DNA of 64,000 bases from Copromyces sp. CBS 386.78 (lineage: Eukaryota; Ascomycota; Sordariomycetes; Sordariales; Sordariaceae): the NCBI GenBank assembly GCA_030685235.1, contig MU839090.1, positions 62,001 to 126,000 of the forward strand, given 5' to 3'. Position 1 is the stretch's first letter. Each line of letters opens with the position of its first letter. A model generated the notes under the pieces. That model was not told where the DNA came from, did not search any database, and was given only the letters and a program-made list of their open reading frames with translations. A program made the translations under genes and the position numbers. Below, one piece after another: positions 43,909 through 54,900 of this stretch.

Positions 43909-44817
43909 TGTTATCGCTGGATCAGACCCTGTCAAAACTTTTTTATCTTGTTAGCCTTCTTGAACGCAAAGGGATCATGAAGAAGTAAGACGAAGTGATT
44001 GTTGGCTGGATAGTCAGAGATCTTGGTGATTATTGAGACATCAATGTACTTCAGAGTAGCAAATAATTTAATGCATCATCCGAGCCGTGGTGTAGGAAAA
44101 CCAACTGGGTGGTTTGGAGTGTAGACTTACCAATTCAGGATTTGCTGGTGGTTGTTTCGTTAGGAAATGCGTCATCTCGCTCAGAAACTCGGGGCTTCAA
44201 GACCGGCGCATCGTCGAATTGTCTCCGTCACGTGCAGATCGCACTAGTGACGAGAGCAACTGCTCAAAGCATAATAACAGCTTTGCAAGAGCCCATTGGG
44301 TCTCGACAGTAACCATCTTCACGAGGCCATCGCGATCTTCCACTTGGAGAAGCTGAAGCCAGGCGTTGAGGAGTCGCTGCCAAAGAACTGGAGAAGAGTG
44401 TGCAGGAGGAAAATTTTGTGCCGATTGCAGAACTCAACCTTTTATCGATGAACGTGAGTGGGTCCAAGCGTCGCCGGCCAAGGACCCACCTGATTGGTTG
44501 TTGAGTGGGCCTTCAATTGAAGATGGGACCTAAGCTCCACGAAACCTTGGAGCTTCGAGTCGTCAGGGTTCTCATCTTGGAAGTACCAATTGGTACATTG
44601 AATGCTTGACTTCTCTGCGCCAGTACGGTGATACGTGGACCTACAAACAGTGCTTGAAGCTGGACGTCTCAATTACAGATCGCAGCATATTCACATATCT
44701 CGAAGAACATTACACAGTGATGCGCCAGAGTTCGGTTGGACATTCGCAATGATGGAAGTGCATGATAGCCATTTCACCTAGACTTGGGTATCATACTTGT
44801 AAAAACAAACATGGCGT
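43909..44817. other. Leader of the MoaD-type gene and 3' flank of dynamitin
   Basis: Minus-strand sequence here contains a GTAAGT donor (about 44127-44132) and the acceptor before 43937, consistent with a 5' untranslated intron. A short upstream frame starts MTHFLTKQPP and would end a few codons after splicing. No other gene is supported. Confidence 0.4.
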
Positions 44818-46227
44818 TCAGTTCAGCTTCGCCATCTTCGCCTCCAGCTCCTTGATCCAGCCCGACATAACGTCCATGTTCTTAACCATGGCAGCGTCTC
44901 CATCCTTCATGGCTGTCTCAACCTTTTCCAGGCCTTCCCTCCATTGTTGAATATCACCCGCCATATCCGCCTGCTTTGCTTCCAAACGTGCCAGTGTCTC
45001 CGAAGCTGTGGCGGCATCGGCATGAATCACCCTTAGAGACCTTAGGCGGTCCAGTAGAGGGGGTAATAAAGGCGTCAGGTTCTCGATCGTTGGGATGGTC
45101 CCGTAGAGGGCGTTGATCTTGGTCGTCAGCTCCGAGTCTTCTGCCGCGGTTGGATCCACCACTGGCGTCGCGCCCGTCGATGCAAGCGCCTCCTGAGCTG
45201 CCTTGGCATTCTTGCGCGCCTTCTCAAGACTTTCAGCCTCCTGTGCCAAGGTTCGAACTCTGCGAGTGATGCTGTCCAAAGAGGACGTCGAGGCCTCGGA
45301 CAAGGTCTTGACTTGACTATGAAGAGTCTCCAGAATGGGTAGTATCGCTCTCGGCAGACCGTTGGAGTCGAACTCTGGCATCTCTGGAGACCCAACCCCC
45401 AGGGCCTTCTCCAGAATGACGAGCCGGTGGTCAAAGTCGGCTGCCTTTGCTAGCGCATGTGTCTCCTCGTAGGTTGGCGCATAGGTAACGGTGTAGCTCG
45501 CGGAGCCTTCTGTCGCTTCCAACGGGCCCTCATCGATGCGAATAGACTTTGTTGGCCCTGCCACAGTAGTTCTAGGCGCAAGCAAGTCATCGAGCTTTGA
45601 CATCTCATCCAAGGTCCTGCTCAGGGATTCGAGTTCCTCCTCGTCCTGACCCACTGCCTCTGCTTTGGGTTGCTCTGACGCTGCCTTCTGCTTCTCGTAC
45701 TCCTCCTTGGCTTCCTCGATTTCGCGCTTTAGCCGCGCAAGCTTTCTTGCCAGGTTTTCTGCGTCATCCTCATCGCTTAGGTCGCCCAGCTCCTCAGTGC
45801 CATCTTCTAGAATCCGTTGCCGCCGACTTGCTGTCTTGTAAGACTTCCTCTTGCTGTTGAGGCGGTCTGAAAAGTCGACGTCGCTGGCGTCTACCGCAGC
45901 AGGCATGAACCTCGAACGGGCCTCATCGATCCGGAGACGTGATCGGGAGATGGCGGCAGAATCACCCTCTTCCTCGTCGAACTCGTTGTCGGAGGGTGAC
46001 CTCACAGTTGTAGGCTTAGGACATGGTCAGTTTTGCGCCGCATGGAACAGCTGTGAGTCAGCTCACCGGAACTGTGGAATTGTCGTCAGTGAGTTCTGGT
46101 GTTTCGTAGATATCTGGCGCGGAATCCTGGGTTGCGGTGTGGTTAGCGACAAGGTTGTTTGCTGAGCTTCAGTAATAGGTGGGCTTACCAGGTCCGGCAG
46201 CGCAGCATACTTTCGGCTGGACGCCAT
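44818..46227 (-). CDS. Dynamitin (dynactin p50 subunit)
   Basis: Shoulder subunit of dynactin, the cofactor that links cytoplasmic dynein to cargo and drives nuclear and organelle movement in hyphae. Three exons on the minus strand, 46227-46189, 46126-46067 and 46014-44818, give 431 residues. The tiny first exons encode the conserved N-terminus: MASSRKYAALPDL, then APDIYETPELTDD, matching the dynamitin pattern KYADLPG...PDVYETPDLPEDD. The rest is largely coiled-coil (ARKLARLKREIEEAKEEYEK, SRTLDEMSKLDDLLA, LARLEAKQADMAGDIQQW), as expected for this rod-like protein. Introns are 62 and 52 bases, the first with a GCTAAC branch site. The 52-base intron 2 acceptor CTAAG is the only one that keeps the frame. 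Neurospora dynactin mutants belong to the ropy class. Confidence 0.85.
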
Positions 46228-46960
46228 CTGTGTCGATTGGTCTATGTGCCACAAGTTCTGAGGTTCTCGAAAGCTGGTCCTGTTACTCGAGAAATTGGCC
46301 TAAATCGACGTCGGATCAAGTCGTTGTTCTCGTGCACGAATGTGGTTCTGGCTTTTGTTGTTCTGGAGCTAGCAGGTACCTACGACGAAGTTCAAGTCGG
46401 GTGTGATGTGCTGGAGCTATAGGTAGTGTTGTTTGCGCCGCCTACCTTATCATGCACGTCCAGTTGACAGGGGGGCAGGGAGCGGAGCCGCCCCACGATC
46501 CCGCGCCAATTACACGAAGGGAGAGAGGGGACGCGTCTCCGACCAGTCCTCGACTTATCTTGGCTCGTGATGCATCAGTGATACATCGTCGCGTTCTCTG
46601 TTCGAAAAACGTCAAGTGAGATGCAGGTGAACGATTTATAAATCACCTAGCTCAGTAGCTGGGTAGGTAGGTATTTGCTTTTTCATGCCATTCCACTTCG
46701 TCAGTCTTACAACTAACGACCATGGCGCAGGTTATATGCAGGGTCATTCCTGCAGGCACTCGGAAATCGTCCAGCATTCATTCACCTCTGCTATCCACCG
46801 CAAAACCTCTTGCGCTTTCCCACGGCCAGTTCTACACCGAACGGTCCAGAATCGGTCTTCATTGATCTTGAACCAACGTGGGAGTCCTGCAACAATCAGC
46901 TTGCAGTCTTGAGCAAACTGTCCCAAGAACGAGCAAGAGGCCGATTTTCCCACGATCGTT
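46228..46960. other. Divergent intergenic region between dynamitin and the RTC4-domain gene
   Basis: About 730 bases carrying two promoters. No gene or notable repeat is seen. Confidence 0.5.
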
Positions 46961-49135
46961 ATGGTTGGTACGAACAACGTCCAAGCTCAACCCCCCCGAC
47001 GTACTGGACTGAGTAGGTACCAACAAGTTGATACACTCCACACGGTATTTAAAAAGCCTGCGGTTTCCGAGAGCAGGCCAATGTTTTCCGAAGACACGCT
47101 TGCCGCGGACGTACCGGTCCCCAGGCTCAGACCATCAGCCAACGACGTCGACAATTCAGTATCCGAGAAAAGCAACGATGCGTTTATTCCCCAGTTTTCG
47201 GAAACCCTCCGCGACGAGGAGGATTATTCGCCAGTGAAGAAGCCTCAGGATATGTCTGTCCCAAGGTTTCCGTCATATAGCGACAATGGTCACGATCCAG
47301 TCACCAGAGACATCGCGAAGTCTAAAAACATTGTCAACGATGATGACCCTCCTATGAGCAGCAGTGACGACGACGACGACCCGTTATCCTATAGGGGACA
47401 TATTCAACCGACCATCTTCGCAGGCCAACCGAAAAAGAAGACTGCTTTGTCAGCTATGAATGGTGATAAGATCACCACATCTGAGGACGAGGCTGTATCC
47501 GGTACGACAATAGATGGATCTGGCTATGAAAAAAGGAACAAGCGTGCGTCGGCTAGTAGGAAGCGATCATTGGGTGGCCGGAGCGACGATGACATCGAGG
47601 ACCCGCAACCTCAGAAGAAGACGAAGACTCAGACACATAAGAGTGAGGAGCTGGGTAGGCACTTTAAGACCGATATGGACGCTATAATGGAGAGGCAATG
47701 GGGGGCCTCTAAGAAATTGTCAGGATACGGAGGCAAGACACCATATCAAAGCAAGGCCAAAGCATCAGCGGGGAAACCCTATCCCCTGATTCCGAATAAG
47801 AAGCATATTGCAGCCCAAAAGCAACAAACTCGCACCATATCGACTAAAACATCCACAAGGGTAAAGACAGCGGAAAAAATCGAGATACCTGAAGGTCCCA
47901 GTCCCAAACTCCGCATTCCGACGTTATTCGATGCGTCATCAGGAGACCAGGTCTCGCCCACGAAGAAGCCCATGGAAAAGGCAAAAATAAGGCGGGCGAA
48001 GCCACCACGCAAGCGCTCTCAGGAGGCGGGGGATATGTCATATGTCCATGACTTGGAAGACGACGAGACACCGGAGCGCGCAGCAGCAGATACCACGATG
48101 CCCGGATCACCAGATTCGCCTCTTTCGAGCCTCGACTCTACATTTGACACCTCGCGAGCTGTCCTCTGCCCAATGTGTGGCGAGGAACTCGACGAGGCCT
48201 TCAAAGAAGAGCTTAAAGCGAGGCGTACTAGAATGACTCTGCACCAAGAACAACAATTCTGCCAGTCTCACAAAAGGCACTCGGCCAAGAAGGAATGGGA
48301 AAATAGAGGGTATCCGGATATTGATTGGACCGTGCTGGACAAGCGAATAAAGAAGCAATATGACTTTCTTCGCTCCATTCTCAACGGCGGTAAATCCTAC
48401 TACGCCAACGTCTTCAGCGACAGAATCAAGTCGGGTCAGAACAAGACTCTGATGAAATCCGATGTCAATCTGACACCTGGATACTACGGCCTGCGTGGCC
48501 TACGGATTATGTCGGAACATCTCGTCAACAAGTTTTCTTCAGAGTTACGGAAGAGAGCAGTACAAGATCGCCTGGTTTCGAAGCGTGGCCATACGGCTTA
48601 CGTACAATCAGTGTTGGTCCCAGAGTTGGCGGTACGGCTGATCATCGAAGATAAGGCGACTAACGATCAGAAAGTGACAGAGGAAGAGGCAAGGAATATC
48701 ATGACCGACAGCGTATGGGTGGGAGAGCTTCTGAACGATGAAGATGCAGATCACGTCTTGTATGAGGACGAAGAAGACGACGAAAGTCAAAACGATGATT
48801 TGGGACTCAGAGACGAAGACGAGGCTCATCTCAGATACGAGCGTGAGAGCAAGTTGAAACATGAGGACGAGGATAAGCCCAAGTTCGAGGACCAGAGCGT
48901 TGCAAAGCAAGAGGACGAAGAGACCAAGCGCAGTGATTATGATACCATTCACATCGAAGACGATGATAAGGTCAAGTCCGAAGATCAAAATGGTGCACAG
49001 CAAAATGGCGAAGATATCAAGTCTAACGGCAATGGTGTCAGTCGCATCAAGGATGAGGAGGATGGCGACAAGCTCTCATCGTCGTCTTCACTATCCAGTC
49101 TATTGGATACGGATTCGGAGCTCGGAGATCTTTAA
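46961..49135 (+). CDS. RTC4-domain protein
   Basis: Single-exon gene of 724 residues starting at ATG 46961. The first 390 residues are charged, disordered and lysine-rich, with acidic clusters (SSDDDDD) and basic patches (RRAKPPRKRSQ), suggesting a nuclear protein. A treble-clef-like start CPMCGEELDE (about 400) opens the RTC4-like domain, continuing LHQEQQFCQSHKRHSAKKEW, YPDIDWTVLDKRIKKQYDFL, LTPGYYGLRGLRIMSEHLVN and VLVPELAVRLIIEDK (to about 590). The pattern CxxC plus CxxH could bind zinc. Yeast RTC4 (restriction of telomere capping 4) was found in a genetic screen; its biochemical role is unknown. The C-terminal 130 residues are Asp/Glu/Lys repeats (KHEDEDKPKFEDQ). Only the domain is conserved. 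Confidence 0.82.
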   Translation: MVGTNNVQAQPPRRTGLSRYQQVDTLHTVFKKPAVSESRPMFSEDTLAADVPVPRLRPSANDVDNSVSEKSNDAFIPQFSETLRDEEDYSPVKKPQDMSVPRFPSYSDNGHDPVTRDIAKSKNIVNDDDPPMSSSDDDDDPLSYRGHIQPTIFAGQPKKKTALSAMNGDKITTSEDEAVSGTTIDGSGYEKRNKRASASRKRSLGGRSDDDIEDPQPQKKTKTQTHKSEELGRHFKTDMDAIMERQWGASKKLSGYGGKTPYQSKAKASAGKPYPLIPNKKHIAAQKQQTRTISTKTSTRVKTAEKIEIPEGPSPKLRIPTLFDASSGDQVSPTKKPMEKAKIRRAKPPRKRSQEAGDMSYVHDLEDDETPERAAADTTMPGSPDSPLSSLDSTFDTSRAVLCPMCGEELDEAFKEELKARRTRMTLHQEQQFCQSHKRHSAKKEWENRGYPDIDWTVLDKRIKKQYDFLRSILNGGKSYYANVFSDRIKSGQNKTLMKSDVNLTPGYYGLRGLRIMSEHLVNKFSSELRKRAVQDRLVSKRGHTAYVQSVLVPELAVRLIIEDKATNDQKVTEEEARNIMTDSVWVGELLNDEDADHVLYEDEEDDESQNDDLGLRDEDEAHLRYERESKLKHEDEDKPKFEDQSVAKQEDEETKRSDYDTIHIEDDDKVKSEDQNGAQQNGEDIKSNGNGVSRIKDEEDGDKLSSSSSLSSLLDTDSELGDL

Positions 49136-51982
49136 TGGCCAACGCCCGTTCCTTGGGAGCCCGCTTGAGAAATATCAAACAGTCACTAAAGCTCTTAACC
49201 TGAAGGGTTTTTGTTAGGCGTCGGGAATACTGCCGACGGGACTCAAGCGCGCCGATGTTCACATGGCATATACTGGAAGGAGTAGACGGAACATATGTGA
49301 ACCCTCGCAGTTCTTTTTCCTTTCCCCCCCCCCCCCACGTTTTTTTTTTTTCCTCTACTTGATATTTTGAGTCTTTCTCCTGTCCATGGACTTACGTCGG
49401 TGTTATTGTCCCCAAGCCCCTGTCCGCTTCACAAAACATTCTCAGTTCCTGCTGGCTAGAATGAAATTCTATAGAAGAAACATCGTCTGTTTGTAGAGGT
49501 TTCCATTTGTTTCAGGATAGAAACATGCGAAGTCACATATCGTGATCAGACGGCTCCGCTATCGCGGCACTACCAACCTATATGAAACTATTCCAAGCTA
49601 CGACCCTTCAAAACATGATCTGCGAACGTTGACGGTCGCGACATATTCGCCCCTCCCCATGCACTCGAGACGAAACGGTCAGGCTTTGTTTCCCCTCAAG
49701 CTCGGTAGATGTTCCGAGTCACTGACAGCTGTTTGTTCTTGGTGGAGTCGTCTTTGTGGGCATTTAAGCCGCTTTAAGTCCATGAACTTGGAACATGTTC
49801 ACACGCCCCTCGTTATCCAAGTTGTGTCTTCGTTTGTCTGTTAGTGAACAGAAAGCCATGGACTAGCGGTCTGCCATCCCCTCCGCTCAGATAGACCGAC
49901 CCATTCTGACGAACGTGGCTACCTGTGGCGAGACACGGGAAGGGAACCCATTCATCGGGTCCATCGTCAGATCGAATCACGGGATGCCAACTCGAGCGAA
50001 AGCCCCTCCTCTCATTCTGTGTCAAAAGCGCGGACTAGGTGTTCAGATGTCCAAGAACTGGCGTAAAGCTACAGATCGGGTTGGCACGGCTTTCATGGCG
50101 AGCATCTCCCAAGTTGTGTAAGAGATGATTAAAAGATGGAAAGTCACCAAGATGGGATGGGGTACATGGCTCCTGTGGAAATCGAAATGAACGGCGTCAA
50201 TCCCGCTACCCAGCAACGGACAGCCTAGAGGTAGCTACGATTATTAACAAACGTTAGCGTAAATCAGAGGGCACCCCGTCACTACACGTGTTCAGGTAGT
50301 GTAGCTATTCTGAACCGCGGGCTAATGATAAGGTGCCCGTGGGCAAGGTTCCTTATTCTACGGGGTAGAGGTACCGAGCGACGGCGAACGTGGACGCTCG
50401 CACCTCGTTACCTAAAACGGGGGCCGGCCGGGGACGATCCTCGAAGCATTGCATGGCTCCTACAGCTCTTGAGCTACAGTCTATCAAGTAAGCACTTTCG
50501 AGCACCCATACAGCAACGTCGACCGGTTTAAAACACCCATAGACTAAAAATGTCGACTTCAAAGTTGAAAACAACTAGGGACATCATCGTGAGCTTGACA
50601 CTACAAGGGCAACCTCAAGTTGAGTCCTTTGAGACGCCGACAGGGTGTTGCGGGGCACACCCCCCAAGCGGAGTTGATGCTGGCCTGGCCCCTGCAAATC
50701 GATGTACACTGCGGCTCACCGATGTGCCCACCATCCGTGCCCTGACACTGACACCCGACCGACTTGACATGGGTGTAGTTTTTTGGGGTGCTTTGGCGCA
50801 CAGCAACCGGCTGATGCACTGCCGACGGGAAGCTCAATACGGTATGTTCTGTTTTGTCACCGAGATAATCAGAGCGCTACCTCTAGAGAGGGCGAGATGG
50901 CATGAGGGGGAGTGGTGGTACAAGCCCGAACCGGCTGTACATATGCCGTGGAAGTATGTCTGCTTTACATAACTGGAAACATATCGGCTTGAAGTCATGT
51001 AAACCACAAATGAAAAGTACGCTCAAGAGCAATCGAAACTTTTACTTGAAGAGGCTCTGATAGACCAAGGCTTAACAAACCCCAGCCAACTTTTTTTTTG
51101 ACCTTATCAACAACTGGGCATCCGAGAGAAGGCCGCGGGGCTGGAAACCAACCTCAAGTTCAACGACCAGAGGGACAGTGTAAACTCTCCATATTCACAC
51201 TTGCTCGTCAGCCCCCATTGACCTAGACCGGCTTGTTACGCGGCTCACACGAAGGCTCGGTACCTCATATGGACGAAGGCAGTGTTTGTGATGCTCTCCA
51301 GGACCGTTGCACGACCATAGCGGCTCGGTCAAGAAACCCGAGTACCTCGGGCTTATTTTGAGGCACTTTTACAGACTTGGCTATGGGACCAATCGCTCGT
51401 CAAATGCTGCTGAAGCACTGACGGAGCCCCAAATTCCGACCACTAGAAGTAGTGATGAGGACCGGACACATATTGTCGAGTTTCTGATGGTGGACCAAGC
51501 ATCTGGGAGCACCTATTTTCTCACCCGCCACCCCCGGTCCGCCGCCCACCCACCCATGCTCTCCATTGCCTTTCTCGGCACGCCAGTGACCTACACTCAC
51601 CCTACCTCTACGCCCACTCACCTGCTGGTGAACATCGACATCTGATCCATTTCCGATTCGCTGCAAATCCCCCCAAAAAGACGGTTAGAATCACTTGGCC
51701 GGCCCAGCAAAGAGAGCAGCAGCAGCCGCGGACCTAGACAAGCCACCCACAAGATAGCTGAGCTGAACACCTCAACAACACACCAGCATATCGCCAGCAA
51801 CGTCTTCGGGCTGTCGGGATTCAACGCCCCCCATCCTTCGTTGCCCAGACACGTCTACGCCATCTTAGCATCGGGCAAGGCCATGACCTGAAAACACTGG
51901 CCATCTCCATCCTCCTCACGTGGAATGGCTTTGGTCTCCTAGTAGTCGGCACCTTTGTTCCGCTCGCCTCCCGCCGGTGACA
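49136..51982. other. Long intergenic region and cr-1 5' leader
   Basis: About 2.85 kb. It holds a C12/T12 homopolymer pair near 49325-49351 and then the presumptive long leader of cr-1. Frames such as 50550-50972 (140 codons) and 51307-51645 have no recognisable domains and are not called. Two tiny upstream frames lie just before the cr-1 ATG. Confidence 0.45.
51883..51942 (+). promoter_or_regulatory. Two short upstream ORFs in the cr-1 leader
   Basis: ATG-ACC-TGA (51883-51891) and ATG plus four codons then TAG (51925-51942) precede the cr-1 ATG by 92 and 41 bases. If in the mature mRNA they could lower or regulate translation of the main frame. The main ATG (ACAATGAC) matches the Neurospora start consensus well. 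Confidence 0.45.
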
Positions 51983-54900
51983 ATGACGAGATATGAGGGC
52001 GGCTCCCGCTTCAGCTCCATGACGGGCTCCGGCACCGACAGCGCACGATCCAGCATCACGGCGAAGCCATTTCCCTTGACGCCGACCAGCAGCGTGGGCA
52101 GCTCGACGACACGACCGCCGTCCCCGCCGCCGCCGCCTCCGCAAGCGGGCAGCAGTACCAGCAGTGGCAGCCACAATGGCAAACAAAATGTATCTCGGTC
52201 CGCCTCACACGGTTCGCACAGGCCCGCGCCGACGCGTTTGAAGACGGATGACGGCACCCAATTTGCGAGGTGAGTCGAGTTGAAGCGGAGCGAGGCGGTT
52301 TGTTGTTTTCTTGGGGAGGGTGTTCGTGATGCTCGAGCGGTTCTGTGATACGGATACCTACCCAGTCTTTGCTTGCACAGTCCTGTCCTGTCACCGCAAC
52401 TATCCGGAAACCCCGTTCTTCTTTTGCCGTCCCTTCCGCGCGCCCATGGCCCATTTGCATGTCAAGCCTGTTCTTGCCCTATCTTCCTTGTAGCTCAAAC
52501 TAACGGGTGCATGCGTCGTTCCGCCCATCTACGGCAGGCCTTCGAGAGATTTCGAGTCGTCGCAGCCGCAGCCGCAGTCGTCGCATTCGCAAGCGCGGTC
52601 GCACTCGGTGTCACAGGCCACGCTTCCATCGTATCATTCGCAGTCTCAATCCCCTTCTCAGTACCAATCGCAGCAGACGCCGACGCAGCAACAAGCACAG
52701 CAGCAGCAAGTATCGCCCACGGGGGGCTCGTCGGGGGCATCGCGCCTGGCACATTCGCCCACTACACCGTCCAATGCGTCAATCCGCGAGCACAGAATGA
52801 GCGAACTGGGGGGATATCGTCGTGAAATGGCGGCCATGTTGGACACCACGGGCGGTGGAGGTGGAAGTCGAACGTCATCGCACAGTCAGCAACAACACCA
52901 CCACCACCACCACCAGCAGGGTCACCCTGCAGGGTCGGTGTCGGGCGCCTTTAACAACCTCGGGCAGTACGCGCCGTACTTGGGGGGAAACAACGGCGGC
53001 GGGGTGTCCATGGGCAGCTTCTTCAATGACTCTACGGATAATGTGTCGGTAATATCGCAGCTGTCGCCGGGGATCCGGCCGATGACGGCGCGGCCATCGC
53101 AGGCGTCGGCGGGCAGCATGGAGTTTCCGGACTCGGCATACTGCGACGATGAGCGGCGACCGTCGATTGCCTCGATCACGACAACGGCGAGCAGCCAAGG
53201 GTCGCGGACTTCCAAGACCCGGGGCGGACTGCAGAAGCTCCAGCAGTTTTTTGGCGATCGGGACGATTGGCCTGGCCGAGATTCGTCGGAAATTAGCCTG
53301 CCCCAGCCGAGTCAGTCGGGCCCCATGTCCACGGGGAAGGAGCACCGATCGCACTCTTACAGCCTAGGGAGCGGTCGCTCCCACCGGGACCGCAACTACT
53401 CCAATGCCACCGATCACCATCCCTCCACCTTTGGCTCCGTCTCTACTGTTGGCGGACGAGATAGGGATGCCTCGCCCGTGCCCTCGAGACCGCGAACCCC
53501 AGTGCCTGCCCCCGAGGTGGTGCCGTTTCTGTACCAAGAAGCCGACGTATGTATAGCCTCTCTCGCTCCTTCTCTCTCTATTTTGGTCTCTTTTTTTTTT
53601 CGTAATCTCCCCCCTTCGCTCTTGCCTCCCCCTTCTTCATGAGTTTCCTCTTCCCCTCTCGCACGTACTTAATGTCCAAGTTGTGGTGGTACTCTTTCTA
53701 CCTAGGAGTAGTACTACTTGGTAGTATCCCTACGCTACCCTACACTACCCTCGCTTGACCCCATTCCCACGCCTCGCCAAGTCTTATCTCAGGCCTTCTC
53801 TTTCTTATCTCCTCTCCGAGCTATCCCGTTTGGGAATCGCGAATTGGATGAGTAGCAGTGGGATCAGCATTGGCAATGGCCGCGCCGTCCGTCTCACTCT
53901 TTGCTCCAAACGCAACGCTCGTTTGACGCTTCCTGCAACATGTCGGCGGTGAGAATGATCCCTCCTGCTATCTTCCGTCTTCAGTTTTGACAACAACAAC
54001 AACAACAACAACCACATCAACAAGGAGTCAAGAACAATGACTGCGAAATCTTCTATACAACAATAACAACGACAGCCTGCTAGTGAGGTGTTATTGTTGC
54101 CCAGCTCCAATCCCGAGAAATCCGCCCTTATCTGCGCTACTCCTGTCTGGACTCCTCTTGCCTGCTTTACCTACCAATTCCGTGTAATAATCACACGAGT
54201 AACCGCTTTCATCGTAACTAACCATTGCATCACGCATCGCAGGACATCGCTCGCTATGGCGAAGCACCCGTTCGAACAAGTCTCACTGGCCCCGATCGCG
54301 ATCGATACATCGACAGCACCCAGAACCCACCAAAGACATCGTCTTCCGCCCGGTCAGGTCACTCCATCGTGCACCTACCGGGTCACCACAAACACAACAA
54401 GAGTAACGAGGATCCAAGGACACTGAGGCCGTCACTTAGCAGGGAGGATTCGACAACAACCTTCGCGAGGGACCATCGCCACGGTTCCAGCACTATGATG
54501 GGCACCCGATCTCGCGCGCAGAGTCCTGCTCCTAGTTGGACAGGGGCGGCGCGGGGACTCAAAGGCAGCAGTATTTCCGATGGAACAGCATCTCCAGCTC
54601 CGTCGCACAAAAAGGGTCTCTTGGGTCGCTTCCGCCGGCACAACAAGGAGAAGGATGATGGCTCAAGCCTTAGGAGTGGCTCGAGCCACACTCTTGTACA
54701 TCGCCCGTCGAGACAGGATCTTCCCCGCGCCGCCGAAGCCACCTACCCAGCATCCGTCTACGGTTCGGACCCTAGCGAGCAACGAGAGGTCCGAGAGGTC
54801 CCTGTCCGCCCTGGCTATGTGCGCCAGACGACGGCCCCAGGATTTACCACGAAACTGTTCACCTCCAAGAAAACGAGCACTGTCAAACAACCCCAAGACG

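Noticed and set aside
43204..43980. 258-codon plus-strand frame
   Set aside because: It runs antisense across the whole MoaD-type gene, which is clearly coding on the minus strand.
50550..50972. 140-codon frame in the region before cr-1
   Set aside because: No recognisable domain and no support from flanking splice signals. It lies in the long leader region where many such frames occur by chance.
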